Shown here in pieces: positions 1-8,333 of a DNA stretch of 64,000 nucleotides. A program made the position numbers and the translations under genes. This stretch comes from Fredinandcohnia onubensis (lineage in GTDB: Bacteria > Bacillota > Bacilli > Bacillales > Bacillaceae_L), in NCBI RefSeq assembly GCF_002734215.1, contig NZ_NSEB01000015.1, forward strand, positions 62,001-126,000. Direction: 5' to 3'. The notes below the pieces were generated by a model, which was given only the letters and a program-made list of their open reading frames with translations, was not told the origin of the DNA and searched no databases. Position 1 is the first letter of the stretch. Each line of letters opens with the position of its first letter.

Positions 1-65
1 GTGGATTTATCACAGTTACGATCGTTTCTGTAATTCTAGCCGGAACTTTTGTATCTTTATTATAA
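1..65 (+). CDS. 3' end of a membrane protein (partial)
   Basis: The third forward frame is open from the window edge to a TAA at 63-65. It encodes about 20 hydrophobic residues ending in GTFVSLL, which looks like the last transmembrane helix of a transporter. Family cannot be assigned from so short a piece. The next gene, an M20 amidohydrolase, starts about 55 bases downstream, so the two may share an operon, with the membrane protein importing the substrate; that is inference. Confidence 0.45.
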   Translation, partial: GFITVTIVSVILAGTFVSLL

Positions 66-119
66 AGTTTAACAAGCTTTTTTAACGCACAACAAATGAT
101 ATAAATGGAGTTGAACATC

Positions 120-1295
120 TTGGTAAATGATCAAATAAAACAGGCAATTGCGGACTATAGTGAAGAATTGACAGCTATCCGTCGAAAATTGCATAGTGAG
201 CCTGAATTGTCTTGGGAAGAGTACAATACTTCAGCATTCGTTGCGCAATATCTCGATGAGTTAGGAATCGAGAATCATAAAACAAATCCTACAGGTGTGA
301 TCGGAGAAATAAAGGGCGGCAAGCCGGGAAAAAATGTAGCATTGAGAGCGGATATGGACGCTTTATCCGTTGAAGAATTAAATTCGGATTTGCCATATGC
401 CTCTAAAACGAAAGGCAAAATGCATGCATGTGGCCATGATTCTCACACTGCAATGCTTCTCATTGCTGCGAAAGCATTGAATGACATCAAAGAGGAACTG
501 CATGGTAATGTCCGCTTGATTTTCCAACCGGCTGAAGAAGTGGCAACAGGAGCTTTAGAAATGGTGAAACAAGGAGCGGTTGAGGGAGTGGATAATGTAT
601 TTGGAATGCATATTTGGTCACAAATGCCAACTAATAAAGTGTCCTGCAACCCTGGGCCTTCGTTCGCATCAGCAGATATTTTTACTGTGAAATTCAAGGG
701 AAGAGGGGGACATGGGGCAATTCCGCAGGATTGCATCGATGCCGCAATTGTTGCCTCATCCTTTGTGATGAATGTTCAATCTGTTGTTTCAAGAACGATC
801 GACCCTCAAAAACCAGCTGTATTAACGGTTGGAAAAATGACAGTGGGAACGCGCTTTAATGTGATTGCTGAAAATGCGGTTATTGAAGGAACCGTTCGCT
901 GTTTTGATCCTGAAATCCGTGATCATATTGAAAAGCAGCTTCGTGTATATGCAGAACAGGTTGCGTCAATTTACGGGGCAAGCGCTGAAGTAGACTATAT
1001 TCGTGGCACGCAGGCGGTTATTAACGGTGAGGAAAGTGCAAAGCTTGTACAACAAGTAGCCACTGAGGCATTTGGTGAAGAAGCCCTTTATGATGAAAAA
1101 CCAACAATGGGCGGGGAAGACTTCAGTTTCTACCTTGATGAAGTACCAGGTTGCTTTGCTTTAGTTGGATCAGGAAATCCAGAAAAAGACACTCAATGGG
1201 CACACCACCACGGCAAATTCAACATCGACGAAGATGCTATGGTCACCGGGGCAGAACTATACGCCCAATACGCGTGGGCATACCTAAACAAATAA
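120..1295 (+). CDS. M20-family amidohydrolase (N-acyl-amino-acid / hippurate hydrolase type)
   Basis: This cytosolic metallo-amidohydrolase of about 391 residues is expected to cleave N-acyl amino acids or related amides. The metal/catalytic motif MHACGHDSH lies near residues 101-109, the acidic QPAEE motif near 145, and a His-rich WAHHHGKFNID stretch near the C-terminus, all typical of the M20D subfamily (amidohydrolases, IAA-amino acid and hippurate hydrolases). The TTG at 120 is preferred to the in-frame ATG at 105 because a GGAG at 107-110 sits nine bases before it, and the ATG has no ribosome site. It is followed by a strong terminator at 1366-1393. Substrate is not predictable. Confidence 0.85.
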   Translation: MVNDQIKQAIADYSEELTAIRRKLHSEPELSWEEYNTSAFVAQYLDELGIENHKTNPTGVIGEIKGGKPGKNVALRADMDALSVEELNSDLPYASKTKGKMHACGHDSHTAMLLIAAKALNDIKEELHGNVRLIFQPAEEVATGALEMVKQGAVEGVDNVFGMHIWSQMPTNKVSCNPGPSFASADIFTVKFKGRGGHGAIPQDCIDAAIVASSFVMNVQSVVSRTIDPQKPAVLTVGKMTVGTRFNVIAENAVIEGTVRCFDPEIRDHIEKQLRVYAEQVASIYGASAEVDYIRGTQAVINGEESAKLVQQVATEAFGEEALYDEKPTMGGEDFSFYLDEVPGCFALVGSGNPEKDTQWAHHHGKFNIDEDAMVTGAELYAQYAWAYLNK

Positions 1296-1365
1296 TAGGA
1301 GGGAACTCCCTGTTGGATCAATTTTATTGAATCCATGCTGGTTATACATCACGCTAATATCAAGA

Positions 1366-1393
1366 AAACGAAGAGGTGATCTCTTCGTTTTTT
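1366..1393 (+). terminator. Rho-independent terminator after the M20 gene
   Basis: A perfect 10-bp stem (1366-1375 with 1381-1390), GTGAT loop and a T-run follow the amidohydrolase gene. Confidence 0.9.
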
Positions 1394-1435
1394 TCTTGAG
1401 TAAAATTTGATTGCGAAAATAATAACCTTTTAAAT

Positions 1436-1495
1436 AAGTTGATGTGATTGACCTGATTTGACCGTATTAGAAGGGTCACATCAACTTTTTTTTTT
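1436..1495 (+). terminator. Second hairpin with T-run, before the NhaC gene
   Basis: A perfect 12-bp inverted repeat (1436-1447 with 1476-1487) encloses a 28-base loop and runs into nine T residues. It may be a back-up terminator or a leader element of the downstream antiporter gene; the long loop is unusual for a simple terminator. The rest of 1496-1650 is AT-rich promoter-like sequence. Confidence 0.7.
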
Positions 1496-1658
1496 ATAAG
1501 TATAATAGCAAAATGTATATTTATAAATATTATATTTAAATAGTTTATTGCATTTCATAGAAGTGTTCTTTATAATCAAGTACTAGGATAAAATCTAAAA
1601 ATTTATCCTTTTATATTTATGCAATACAATAGTTTATTTATTAGAAGGGGATATGTTT

Positions 1659-3188
1659 ATGGAACACTTGGGCTGGATATCAATACTCCCACCTATTATT
1701 GCAATCATTCTTGCGGTTATAACTAGAAATGTAGTAGTGTCTCTGTTCTTTGGTGCTTTTATCGGAGTGCTCATTCTTGTCGGAGGAAATCCTCTTGTGG
1801 CAACAACAGAGACAATAGGGAATTACTTTTTCCCACTTGCAGCAGATGGCTACAATGCAGCTATTATCGTATTATTATTTTTTATTGGCGGATTTGTAGG
1901 ACTTATGGAAAAGTCCGGCGGTGGAGCTGCACTTGCAGCAAATACGATTAAATTTATTAATACTAAGGCTAAAGCGCAGATTTCTGCTTGGTTCGGAGGA
2001 ATTATCATTTTCTTCTCTGATCTGGGTACACCGCTAATTGTTGGCCCTGTATTTGAAAAAATCTTTGATAAGGCGAAAATTTCAAGAGAAAAGCTCGCTT
2101 GGATTATTGATTCAACCTCCTCACCTGTTGCAGTATTAATTCCTTTTATCGGATGGGGCGTATACATTATGGGTCTTATTCAAAAGGAATATGAAGCTTT
2201 AAATATTACTACATCTGAATTTTCTACCCTGGTTCAGGTAATTCCTTTTCAGTTTTATGCGATATTAGCTGTTGTAATGGTCCCTCTAGTCGCTCTTACT
2301 AAATTAGATTTTGGGCCAATGGCAAAAGCTGAGTACAGAGTTCAAACTACTGGTGAACTATACTGGCCAACATCTAAGCCATTAAGAAGAGTAGAGAATA
2401 GTGAAGAAGGAACAGAACACCGACATGCAATATTGGTTTGGTTGCCTCTTTTAGTATTATTTGTTACTCTTTTTGGTTTATTGATTTCGTATGGCTTCCC
2501 ATTTGAGCCAGTACCAGGAAATGATTTTAGAGTTGCCTTAAGTACAGCATATTTGTTTGCCGCAATTACGATTATCATTTTAATGCTTGTATATAAATTG
2601 AAGAAATTTAGTGATATTTTTACTATCTATACAACTGGGATGCAAAAGATGGTTTATGTTGCCGTTACACTAATCCTGGCTTGGTCTCTTGGAAAAGTCA
2701 TGAAGGAAATGGGTACTGCAAACTTTATTGTGGAAGCAATGAATGGAAATGTGCCTGCATTCATTATCCCAGCCCTATTATTCTTAGTCGGTGTGTTAAT
2801 GTCTTTAGCTTCAGGATCTTCATGGGGAACTTATGCTATTATGCTACCAATCGCTATTCCTATGGCCGTTACATTAGATGCGCATTTATTAGTTTGTATC
2901 GGGGCTGTTCTTTCGGGTGGAATAATGGGGGACCATAGCTCACCAATTTCTGATACGACCATTCTTTCGTCTACAGGAGCGGGTGCTGACCATATTGACC
3001 ACGTGAAAACACAATTACCATATGCACTCCTTAATGCATCGATTGCCTTTATCGGGTATATTGTTGCCGGTATTACAGGTAGTGTTTTAACTTTACTATT
3101 AATCTTGGCCTTACTCATTATTACTATTTTTCTATTATCTAAGAATCACAAAAGGAAGTACGGTGTAAGTGAAGAAGTTGGAATATAA
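1659..3188 (+). CDS. NhaC-family Na+/H+ antiporter-type transporter
   Basis: This is a polytopic membrane protein of about 509 residues with roughly 11-12 hydrophobic segments. The late segment with GGIMGDHSSPISDTTILSS, and the earlier conserved FSDLGTPL and SPVAVLIPF blocks, are NhaC-superfamily signatures. Members exchange Na+ or H+, or couple to organic solutes. Two ATGs are possible; 1659 is preferred because AAGGGG (1645-1650) is eight bases upstream, whereas ATG 1653 would be only two bases from it. The gene ends at a repeat-derived hairpin that probably terminates it. It is distinct from the second NhaC-type gene at 29.7 kb. Confidence 0.85.
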   Translation: MEHLGWISILPPIIAIILAVITRNVVVSLFFGAFIGVLILVGGNPLVATTETIGNYFFPLAADGYNAAIIVLLFFIGGFVGLMEKSGGGAALAANTIKFINTKAKAQISAWFGGIIIFFSDLGTPLIVGPVFEKIFDKAKISREKLAWIIDSTSSPVAVLIPFIGWGVYIMGLIQKEYEALNITTSEFSTLVQVIPFQFYAILAVVMVPLVALTKLDFGPMAKAEYRVQTTGELYWPTSKPLRRVENSEEGTEHRHAILVWLPLLVLFVTLFGLLISYGFPFEPVPGNDFRVALSTAYLFAAITIIILMLVYKLKKFSDIFTIYTTGMQKMVYVAVTLILAWSLGKVMKEMGTANFIVEAMNGNVPAFIIPALLFLVGVLMSLASGSSWGTYAIMLPIAIPMAVTLDAHLLVCIGAVLSGGIMGDHSSPISDTTILSSTGAGADHIDHVKTQLPYALLNASIAFIGYIVAGITGSVLTLLLILALLIITIFLLSKNHKRKYGVSEEVGI

Positions 3189-3194
3189 GTGAGA

Positions 3195-3230
3195 GTGGGT
3201 CGCGGGGACAGGTCCCTTGTCCCACTTTTT
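3195..3230 (+). repeat. GGGACA-family palindromic repeat copy 1a
   Basis: This hairpin runs from GTGGGT to CCCAC with the core GGGACAGGTCCC, followed by TTTTT. It begins six bases after the antiporter stop codon and looks like its terminator. Confidence 0.85.
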
Positions 3231-3239
3231 GGGGGAGGT

Positions 3240-3271
3240 TGGGACAGTGAACCTGTCCCTCTGTCCCATTA
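3240..3271 (-). repeat. GGGACA-family repeat copy 1b
   Basis: An oppositely oriented copy whose outer edge (TAATGGGAC on the minus strand) includes the stop codon of the Lin0512 gene. Copies 1a and 1b face each other between convergent genes. Confidence 0.8.
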
Positions 3272-3628
3272 GTACCCAACTTCGACTGAAGCCACTACTA
3301 TGTACATTAAATCGTTTTGATCGCCTTTTTCCTCAATGACGATGCCGCTTGTTGTTAGCATTCCACCGTCCATAACTTCCACTGACACTTTTCCAAACGG
3401 TATACTCTCTTTAACCGCCTCGATATCCAGTGCCTCTTTATCACAAGGGACCGCTAACTTCACGTTTACGACCATATTGTCTAAACTATTGCCCGGTAGA
3501 ACAGACCGAATTCCAGGCATTGAATTGAAATGAATCGCATTTTTCACAGCTCGAACGGCTGCCTTCGTAATGTTCTGGCCATGAACATCAATTCCCATTC
3601 CAGTTTCAATAAACATTAATTGCTCCAT
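3269..3628 (-). CDS. Lin0512-family conserved protein
   Basis: A small cytosolic protein of 119 residues with the features of the Lin0512 family (conserved, uncharacterised): an N-terminal MFIETGMGIDVHGQ block, central AVRAVKNAI, and C-terminal VVASVEVGY. No catalytic function is established. The ATG at 3628 is chosen because AGAGG lies about nine bases before it; a GTG at 3637 would overlap that site. It is separated from the racemase gene upstream by a repeat. Its presence next to an amino-acid racemase and transporter suggests a role in the same module, by context only. Confidence 0.75.
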   Translation of the reverse strand: MEQLMFIETGMGIDVHGQNITKAAVRAVKNAIHFNSMPGIRSVLPGNSLDNMVVNVKLAVPCDKEALDIEAVKESIPFGKVSVEVMDGGMLTTSGIVIEEKGDQNDLMYIVVASVEVGY

Positions 3629-3661
3629 CAAATACACACCTCTTTATTATGTTTGGGAAAA

Positions 3662-3722
3662 GGCCCCAGTGTCCTACCAACTTTTGAAGGTGGGACACGG
3701 GACCTGTCCCTTTGTCCCATTA
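3662..3722. repeat. GGGACA-family repeat copy 2
   Basis: It contains TGGGACACGGGACCTGTCCC and a TTTGTCCCATTA edge, with a degenerate second arm at 3662-3679. It lies between the Lin0512 and racemase genes. Confidence 0.8.
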
Positions 3723-3790
3723 TCTTACTAAAAAAGTTATGAGACAAGTAGTGCGAAGGGTGGTTTTGTTGTACATTTCATGTTATTGGT

Positions 3791-4468
3791 CTATATACTG
3801 ATTTCTACGATTTTATTTGCTAAGATTTGTGTTGGATCTATTAGCTTAATACCGTCTATTTCAGTTAACACGAGCGGGATTTCGGTACATGCTGCGATAA
3901 TTGCCTCCGCACCTTGTTCGATTACTGTTTTCGACGCATGTAGGAATAACTTTTTACCTTTGTTTAGATCGCCACTTTTTACAGAATAAATTCCTTCCAT
4001 AATGCTCTCTTGTGTAACTGGGTCTGGTTCCACAACAGCAAATCCACCTTCACGAAGGGACTCTTGGTATAGATTAGATGAGAGTGTCCCATCGGTCGCT
4101 AATAATGCAATGGTTTTAAAGCCTGCTTTGTCAATGAATCTTACAGTTTCTTTAGGCATGTTCATAATCGGGATGTTGACTGAATTTTGGATGTCATCCA
4201 AATAATAGTGGGCAGTATTGCAGGCTATTGCAATGAAATCTGCACCTGCTGCTTCTAATCTTTTTGCGGATTCGATCATAAAAGATAAGGGGTTCGCACC
4301 CTTACCCATTATAGCTTCGGTACGATCCGGTATTTGTGGGTAATTATCAACAATCATATGAATGTGATCTTGGTCTCTTTGGGCAGGCGTTAATCGAATA
4401 ATTTTATTCATCAAATCAACAGTGGCAAGCGGCCCCATTCCGCCCATTATACCTAGTGTTTTTGTCAT
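3791..4468 (-). CDS. Aspartate/glutamate racemase family protein
   Basis: A 225-residue cofactor-independent racemase of the Asp/Glu/hydantoin racemase superfamily. The N-terminal GIMGGMGPLATVDLM motif and the two catalytic cysteines, in IACNTAH (about residue 83) and AACTEIP (about 194), are both present, so it should be active. It probably interconverts L- and D-aspartate or a related amino acid. It lies downstream of the symporter gene on the same strand, but a terminator-like hairpin (4485-4530) separates them, so it may be partly uncoupled. GGCGGGG precedes the ATG. Confidence 0.85.
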   Translation of the reverse strand: MTKTLGIMGGMGPLATVDLMNKIIRLTPAQRDQDHIHMIVDNYPQIPDRTEAIMGKGANPLSFMIESAKRLEAAGADFIAIACNTAHYYLDDIQNSVNIPIMNMPKETVRFIDKAGFKTIALLATDGTLSSNLYQESLREGGFAVVEPDPVTQESIMEGIYSVKSGDLNKGKKLFLHASKTVIEQGAEAIIAACTEIPLVLTEIDGIKLIDPTQILANKIVEISI

Positions 4469-4484
4469 GTGATCCCCGCCTTAT

Positions 4485-4530
4485 AAAAATCGGTCGTTGA
4501 AGATTTACTCATTCAAATCTCCAACAACCG
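4485..4530 (-). terminator. Hairpin between symporter and racemase genes
   Basis: On the minus strand an imperfect stem of about 16 bp (CGGTTGTTGGAGATTT with its complement, one bulge) is followed by ATTTTTATAA. It should limit read-through from the symporter gene. Confidence 0.75.
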
Positions 4531-4548
4531 TATTCTAACTTTATGGCA

Positions 4549-5769
4549 CTATACGCTTACTTGATTTGATATTTTCAAGTCTCGCTTTTCCTCAATCGCA
4601 TTTACTACAACAGCAGCGGAAGCATCCCCTGTGACATTTACAGAAGTACGAATCATATCTAAGATTCTATCAATACCGGCAATCAGAGCAATACCTTCTA
4701 CTGGAAGTCCAACTGAAGTAACGACCATCGTAAGCATGATCAAACCAGCCCCTGGTACACCTGCTGTACCGATTGAAGCAAGAGTAGCAGTTAGGACAAT
4801 GGTTAACTGTTGAGCAAAAGAAAGATCATATCCAAAAAACTGTGCGATGAATAAAACGCATACCCCTTGATATAACGCAGTTCCATCCATATTAATGGTG
4901 GCCCCCAACGGAAGAACGAAGCTACTTACTTTTCTAGAAACACCAAGGTATTCTTCACTGTTTTTAATCGTTATTGGCAGAGTTCCAGAACTACTTGTTG
5001 TGCTGAATGCTACTAAGCTAGCAGGTGCAATTCCTTTAAAAAATTTAAGTGGATTCATGTTAGCGAAAAGTTTAACAGATGTTGAATAAGTGATGACAGC
5101 GTGAAGTATACATCCGAGATAAACGACTACTATTACTTTTAAAAGCGGAAGAAGTACTGAAACTCCATATTCTCCAACGGTTGGTGCAATTAAACCGAAG
5201 ACCCCGATTGGAGCTAATTTCATGACAATACCAGTAATTTTATACATAATTTCAGCAAGTTCATTAAAGAAGTTGTAAACCGTCTTTGCTTTATCCCCTA
5301 AAATTGTAATTGCAAGACCAAGGAAGATGGCAAAGAAGATGATTTGTAACATATCCCCGTTTACTAATGAAGCAATAGGATTTGTAGGGATAATATTTAA
5401 CAAGGTATCAATTACTCCAGGAGCCTCGGATACTTCGACTTTATCCGCAGATGCATTAATACTAAGGCCCTTACCTGGTGAGAAGATGTTTGCAAGAATT
5501 AATCCGATGGTGACAGCGAAAGCTGTGGTTAATATATAATAAAAGAATGTGATTCCACCCATACGACCAATTTTTTTGATGTCTCCAGTACCAGCAACAC
5601 CCACTACAAGAGAAGCTAGAACTAAAGGAACGATAATAAATTTGATCATACGTAAGAATAAATCACCGAGAGGTCTAACAACCTCAATACTCGGTCCAAC
5701 GATAGCACCAACAATAATAGCAATTACAAAAGCAATTAAAATTTGTGAAAGCAACCCAATTTTTCTCAT
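4549..5769 (-). CDS. Dicarboxylate/amino acid:cation symporter (DAACS/GltP family)
   Basis: A 406-residue inner-membrane symporter of the GltP/GltT/DctA family, importing glutamate, aspartate or C4-dicarboxylates with H+ or Na+. The re-entrant loop serine-rich motif FSTTSSSGTLP lies near residues 255-265, and NMDGTALYQG and GVPGAGLIML follow, the signature substrate/cation-binding blocks. AAAGGAGGG precedes the ATG closely. It is divergent from the YheO-type regulator across a 320-base AT-rich region with candidate operators. With the racemase behind it, the likely substrate is an acidic amino acid or its D- or hydroxy-derivative. Confidence 0.92.
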   Translation of the reverse strand: MRKIGLLSQILIAFVIAIIVGAIVGPSIEVVRPLGDLFLRMIKFIIVPLVLASLVVGVAGTGDIKKIGRMGGITFFYYILTTAFAVTIGLILANIFSPGKGLSINASADKVEVSEAPGVIDTLLNIIPTNPIASLVNGDMLQIIFFAIFLGLAITILGDKAKTVYNFFNELAEIMYKITGIVMKLAPIGVFGLIAPTVGEYGVSVLLPLLKVIVVVYLGCILHAVITYSTSVKLFANMNPLKFFKGIAPASLVAFSTTSSSGTLPITIKNSEEYLGVSRKVSSFVLPLGATINMDGTALYQGVCVLFIAQFFGYDLSFAQQLTIVLTATLASIGTAGVPGAGLIMLTMVVTSVGLPVEGIALIAGIDRILDMIRTSVNVTGDASAAVVVNAIEEKRDLKISNQVSV

Positions 5770-5941
5770 AAGACCCTCCTTTGTGGGACAAGTATCCTCG
5801 CCCCTAAAATCATAAATTTTTAAGATTCAGAAAAACATAGATAAAAAAAGATACTAAATCCCTTATATTCCTCCTTTCTTCATGGTACCGCTTTCATTTT
5901 TCGTAAAAAGATATATAAACTTATACACTTCTTACTCTTTT

Positions 5942-5958
5942 TATATAAAAATTTATAT
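5942..5958. promoter_or_regulatory. Candidate operator, symporter side
   Basis: TATATAAAAATTTATAT is a near-perfect dyad and closely resembles the perfect palindrome at 6037-6054 beside the regulator gene. Each lies next to one of the divergent genes. It may bind the YheO-type regulator; this is inference, and the region is very AT-rich. Confidence 0.35.
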
Positions 5959-6036
5959 GAATAGTCAATACAAATTTTTGATATTATCTAAAATAAGCGT
6001 TAAAACTGATTTTTATATATAAAAAAATATTGATTT

Positions 6037-6054
6037 TATATAAAATTTTATATA
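6037..6054. promoter_or_regulatory. Candidate operator, regulator side
   Basis: TATATAAAATTTTATATA is a perfect 18-bp palindrome 39 bases before the regulator start codon. It is a plausible autoregulatory site matching the one at 5942-5958. Confidence 0.4.
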
Positions 6055-6092
6055 TATTTTAGTTGAATAGACTTATGGAAAGGAATTTGTTT

Positions 6093-6740
6093 ATGAATTC
6101 TATACTTGAACAGTACATTCCAGTGGCAGAGGTGATTGCTAAAACATTTGGCAATGATTGCGAAGTTGTACTGCATGATTTAACAGTGCCTCAAAGCTCA
6201 GTTGTGTACACGGTTAACAACCATGTAACCGGAAGGAATGTAGGACAAAGTTTTAATCATCTCATTACAGAAGTGTTGTTATCCCAAAATTTTACGAATG
6301 ATTATTCAGCAAATTATTATTTCCATACTGATGATGGTAGATTAATCAAATCTTCTACTTTGTTAATTAGAAATCAGGACAAAAAGGTAATTGGCGCACT
6401 TTGCATTAACATTGATACGACACGAATTACTGAGAATATAAACTATCTAAGCAGCTTGATTCCTCAACACCCGGACCAGCCTTCGAACCTAAATTATCAG
6501 CAGGAAAATATGAATGAAACAGATCATATTCAAGAGATAGCTAATGATCTGATTGATAAAATTATTGGCAATAGACCAGTAGAACAGCTAAGGCGTGATG
6601 AAAAGGTTGAGATGGTTCGATTTATGGAACAAAAAGGGATCTTCTTAATTCGTGGAACAATCGATAGAGTTGCTGAGAAGTTGAATATCTCAAAAGTCAC
6701 GGTGTACAGCTATATTGAAGAAATTAAAGAAAAAAAGTAA
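6093..6740 (+). CDS. YheO/DauR-type PAS-HTH transcriptional regulator
   Basis: A regulator of about 215 residues. The N-terminal half (to about residue 110) matches the YheO-like PAS fold, with GNDCEVVLHDLT and a later VIGALCINID block. The C-terminal 60 residues form a helix-turn-helix (VAEKLNISKVTVYSYIEEI) as in DauR, the D-arginine utilisation repressor. ATG 6093 is preferred, with GGAAAGGA at 6077-6084; ATG 6075 has no ribosome site. It heads the RidA/PLP-enzyme/aldolase gene run and faces the symporter gene, so it is the likely local sensor of the amino acid being degraded. Confidence 0.85.
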   Translation: MNSILEQYIPVAEVIAKTFGNDCEVVLHDLTVPQSSVVYTVNNHVTGRNVGQSFNHLITEVLLSQNFTNDYSANYYFHTDDGRLIKSSTLLIRNQDKKVIGALCINIDTTRITENINYLSSLIPQHPDQPSNLNYQQENMNETDHIQEIANDLIDKIIGNRPVEQLRRDEKVEMVRFMEQKGIFLIRGTIDRVAEKLNISKVTVYSYIEEIKEKK

Positions 6741-6795
6741 TTAAGGATAAAACCATTTATTCATAAAAACTCTATTCTCAAGGAGGCTTATTAGT

Positions 6796-7173
6796 ATGAA
6801 ATTTATCACAATTAACGGTGCGAAGCCAAACCCGGGACATTATTCCGCTGCAACACAAAAGGGGAATTTACTTTTCATATCAGGTCAACTCCCGGTTGAT
6901 CCTTTTACAGGAGAGGGAACTAGCGGTAATATTGTTGCCGAAACCAAACAAGTATTAACCAACTTAGACCATGTTTTAGAAGCAGCAAGTGCAAAAAAAG
7001 AGGACATCATGAAGGTCACGATTTATATTTCAGATATTGCATTATGGGATACTGTTAATACTCTATACAAACAGTATTTTGGTGATCATAAGCCTGCACG
7101 GGCTGTTGTTCCTACTAATCAACTACACTATGGATATTCGATAGAACTTGAAGCAATAGCCTATATTGATTAA
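6796..7173 (+). CDS. RidA-family enamine/imine deaminase
   Basis: A 125-residue protein of the RidA/YjgF family, which hydrolyses reactive 2-aminoacrylate and other imines released by PLP-dependent dehydratases. The FISGQLPVDPFTG block and the C-terminal PARAVVPTNQL with the imine-contacting Arg (about residue 105) are present. An AAGGAGG site precedes the ATG. It lies immediately before a PLP-dependent lyase gene (12 to 17 bases), fitting a role in detoxifying that enzyme's product. Confidence 0.92.
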   Translation: MKFITINGAKPNPGHYSAATQKGNLLFISGQLPVDPFTGEGTSGNIVAETKQVLTNLDHVLEAASAKKEDIMKVTIYISDIALWDTVNTLYKQYFGDHKPARAVVPTNQLHYGYSIELEAIAYID

Positions 7174-7187
7174 GAAAAGGAAGATTG

Positions 7188-8297
7188 ATGATGAACTATA
7201 TCTGCTTTGAATGTCATTCAACTTATCCGTTGGATAGTAACAAATGGAAATGCGATTGTGGCGGATTACTAAACCTTGAATATGAGAAAAAGGCAGTAGA
7301 TTTTACTGAAACCTCTTCATCCAGAAATCATTCTCTTTGGAAATATATCGATGCACTTCCATTTGAACAGGATGATGTATGGCAGGAGATAACGTTAGGG
7401 GAAGGAGGGACTCCACTCATCAAGATTGATGATAATGTCTACGCGAAAGCAGATTACTATATGCCTACTTTGTCTTTTAAAGATCGTGGCGCTGTACTTC
7501 TCATTGCTATGGCGAAAAAGCTTGGCATTAAGAGAGTAGTAGCAGACAGTAGTGGTAATGCGGGAACAGCCATTGCAGCCTATGGAGCAAGGGCAGGAAT
7601 CCAATGTGATATTTTCGTTCCGGAATCAACCTCTAGTAAAAAAATAGCCCAGATTGAGGCGCATGGCGCGATTATTCATAAGATTCCTGGAAAGAGAGAA
7701 GATACTGCAAATGCAGCGATATCTATGGTTGAAACGACAAAATCATTCTATGCAAGCCATATTTACAACCCGATCTTTTGGGAAGGAACGAAAACGTATG
7801 TGTATGAAGTATTTGAGCAAATGAATAACAAATTGCCTGAAGCATTCATTATTCCAGTAGGAAATGGAACATTGTTAATGGGTGCATATATTGCTTTTCA
7901 AGAGCTATTAGCAAATGGACAAATCGAGAAAATGCCAAAAATTCTTGCTGTACAGGCAGAAGTTTGTGCACCTCTTATGAATGCCTTTGTTGAAGGTAAA
8001 AACAAGGTGGAGCCTGTTGAACATTCAGGAACCTTGGCGGAGGGCATTGCCATTGCAGCACCGGCAAGAGGGCCAGAAATCTTGCAGGCTGTGCGAGAAA
8101 CTGGTGGAGATATAATCGGTGTCTCTGAGGAAAGTATAGTAGAGGCAAGAAAGCAGCTTGCATTAAAAGGAATTTATGTTGAAATTACTTCAGCAGCCAA
8201 TTATGCCGGGTACTTACAATATGTAGAGAAATACCCCGAATTAAAAGACCAACAACTAGTCTTTCCTTTATGTGGAGCGGGTCTAAAAAGTAACTAG
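7188..8297 (+). CDS. Threonine-synthase-like PLP-dependent enzyme
   Basis: A fold-type II PLP enzyme of about 369 residues. The N-terminus has a four-Cys zinc ribbon (CFEC near residue 6, CDC near 22), as in many threonine synthases. The PLP lysine is in LSFKDRGA (about residue 98), followed by the phosphate-binding SSGNAGTAIAA. A true threonine synthase would be expected with homoserine genes; here it sits between RidA and a D-threonine-aldolase-family gene, so a beta-elimination or dehydratase role in amino-acid breakdown is as likely. The start could be 7185 (TTG), 7188 or 7191 (ATG), with AAAAGGAAG upstream. Confidence 0.8.
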   Translation: MMNYICFECHSTYPLDSNKWKCDCGGLLNLEYEKKAVDFTETSSSRNHSLWKYIDALPFEQDDVWQEITLGEGGTPLIKIDDNVYAKADYYMPTLSFKDRGAVLLIAMAKKLGIKRVVADSSGNAGTAIAAYGARAGIQCDIFVPESTSSKKIAQIEAHGAIIHKIPGKREDTANAAISMVETTKSFYASHIYNPIFWEGTKTYVYEVFEQMNNKLPEAFIIPVGNGTLLMGAYIAFQELLANGQIEKMPKILAVQAEVCAPLMNAFVEGKNKVEPVEHSGTLAEGIAIAAPARGPEILQAVRETGGDIIGVSEESIVEARKQLALKGIYVEITSAANYAGYLQYVEKYPELKDQQLVFPLCGAGLKSN

Positions 8298-8333
8298 AAG
8301 ATTGACTATTATAATTAGCGAGGAGCGGTTTTG

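Noticed and set aside
7188-8297. Calling the PLP enzyme thrC
   Set aside because: No homoserine pathway genes are near, and the context is catabolic; family membership does not settle the reaction.
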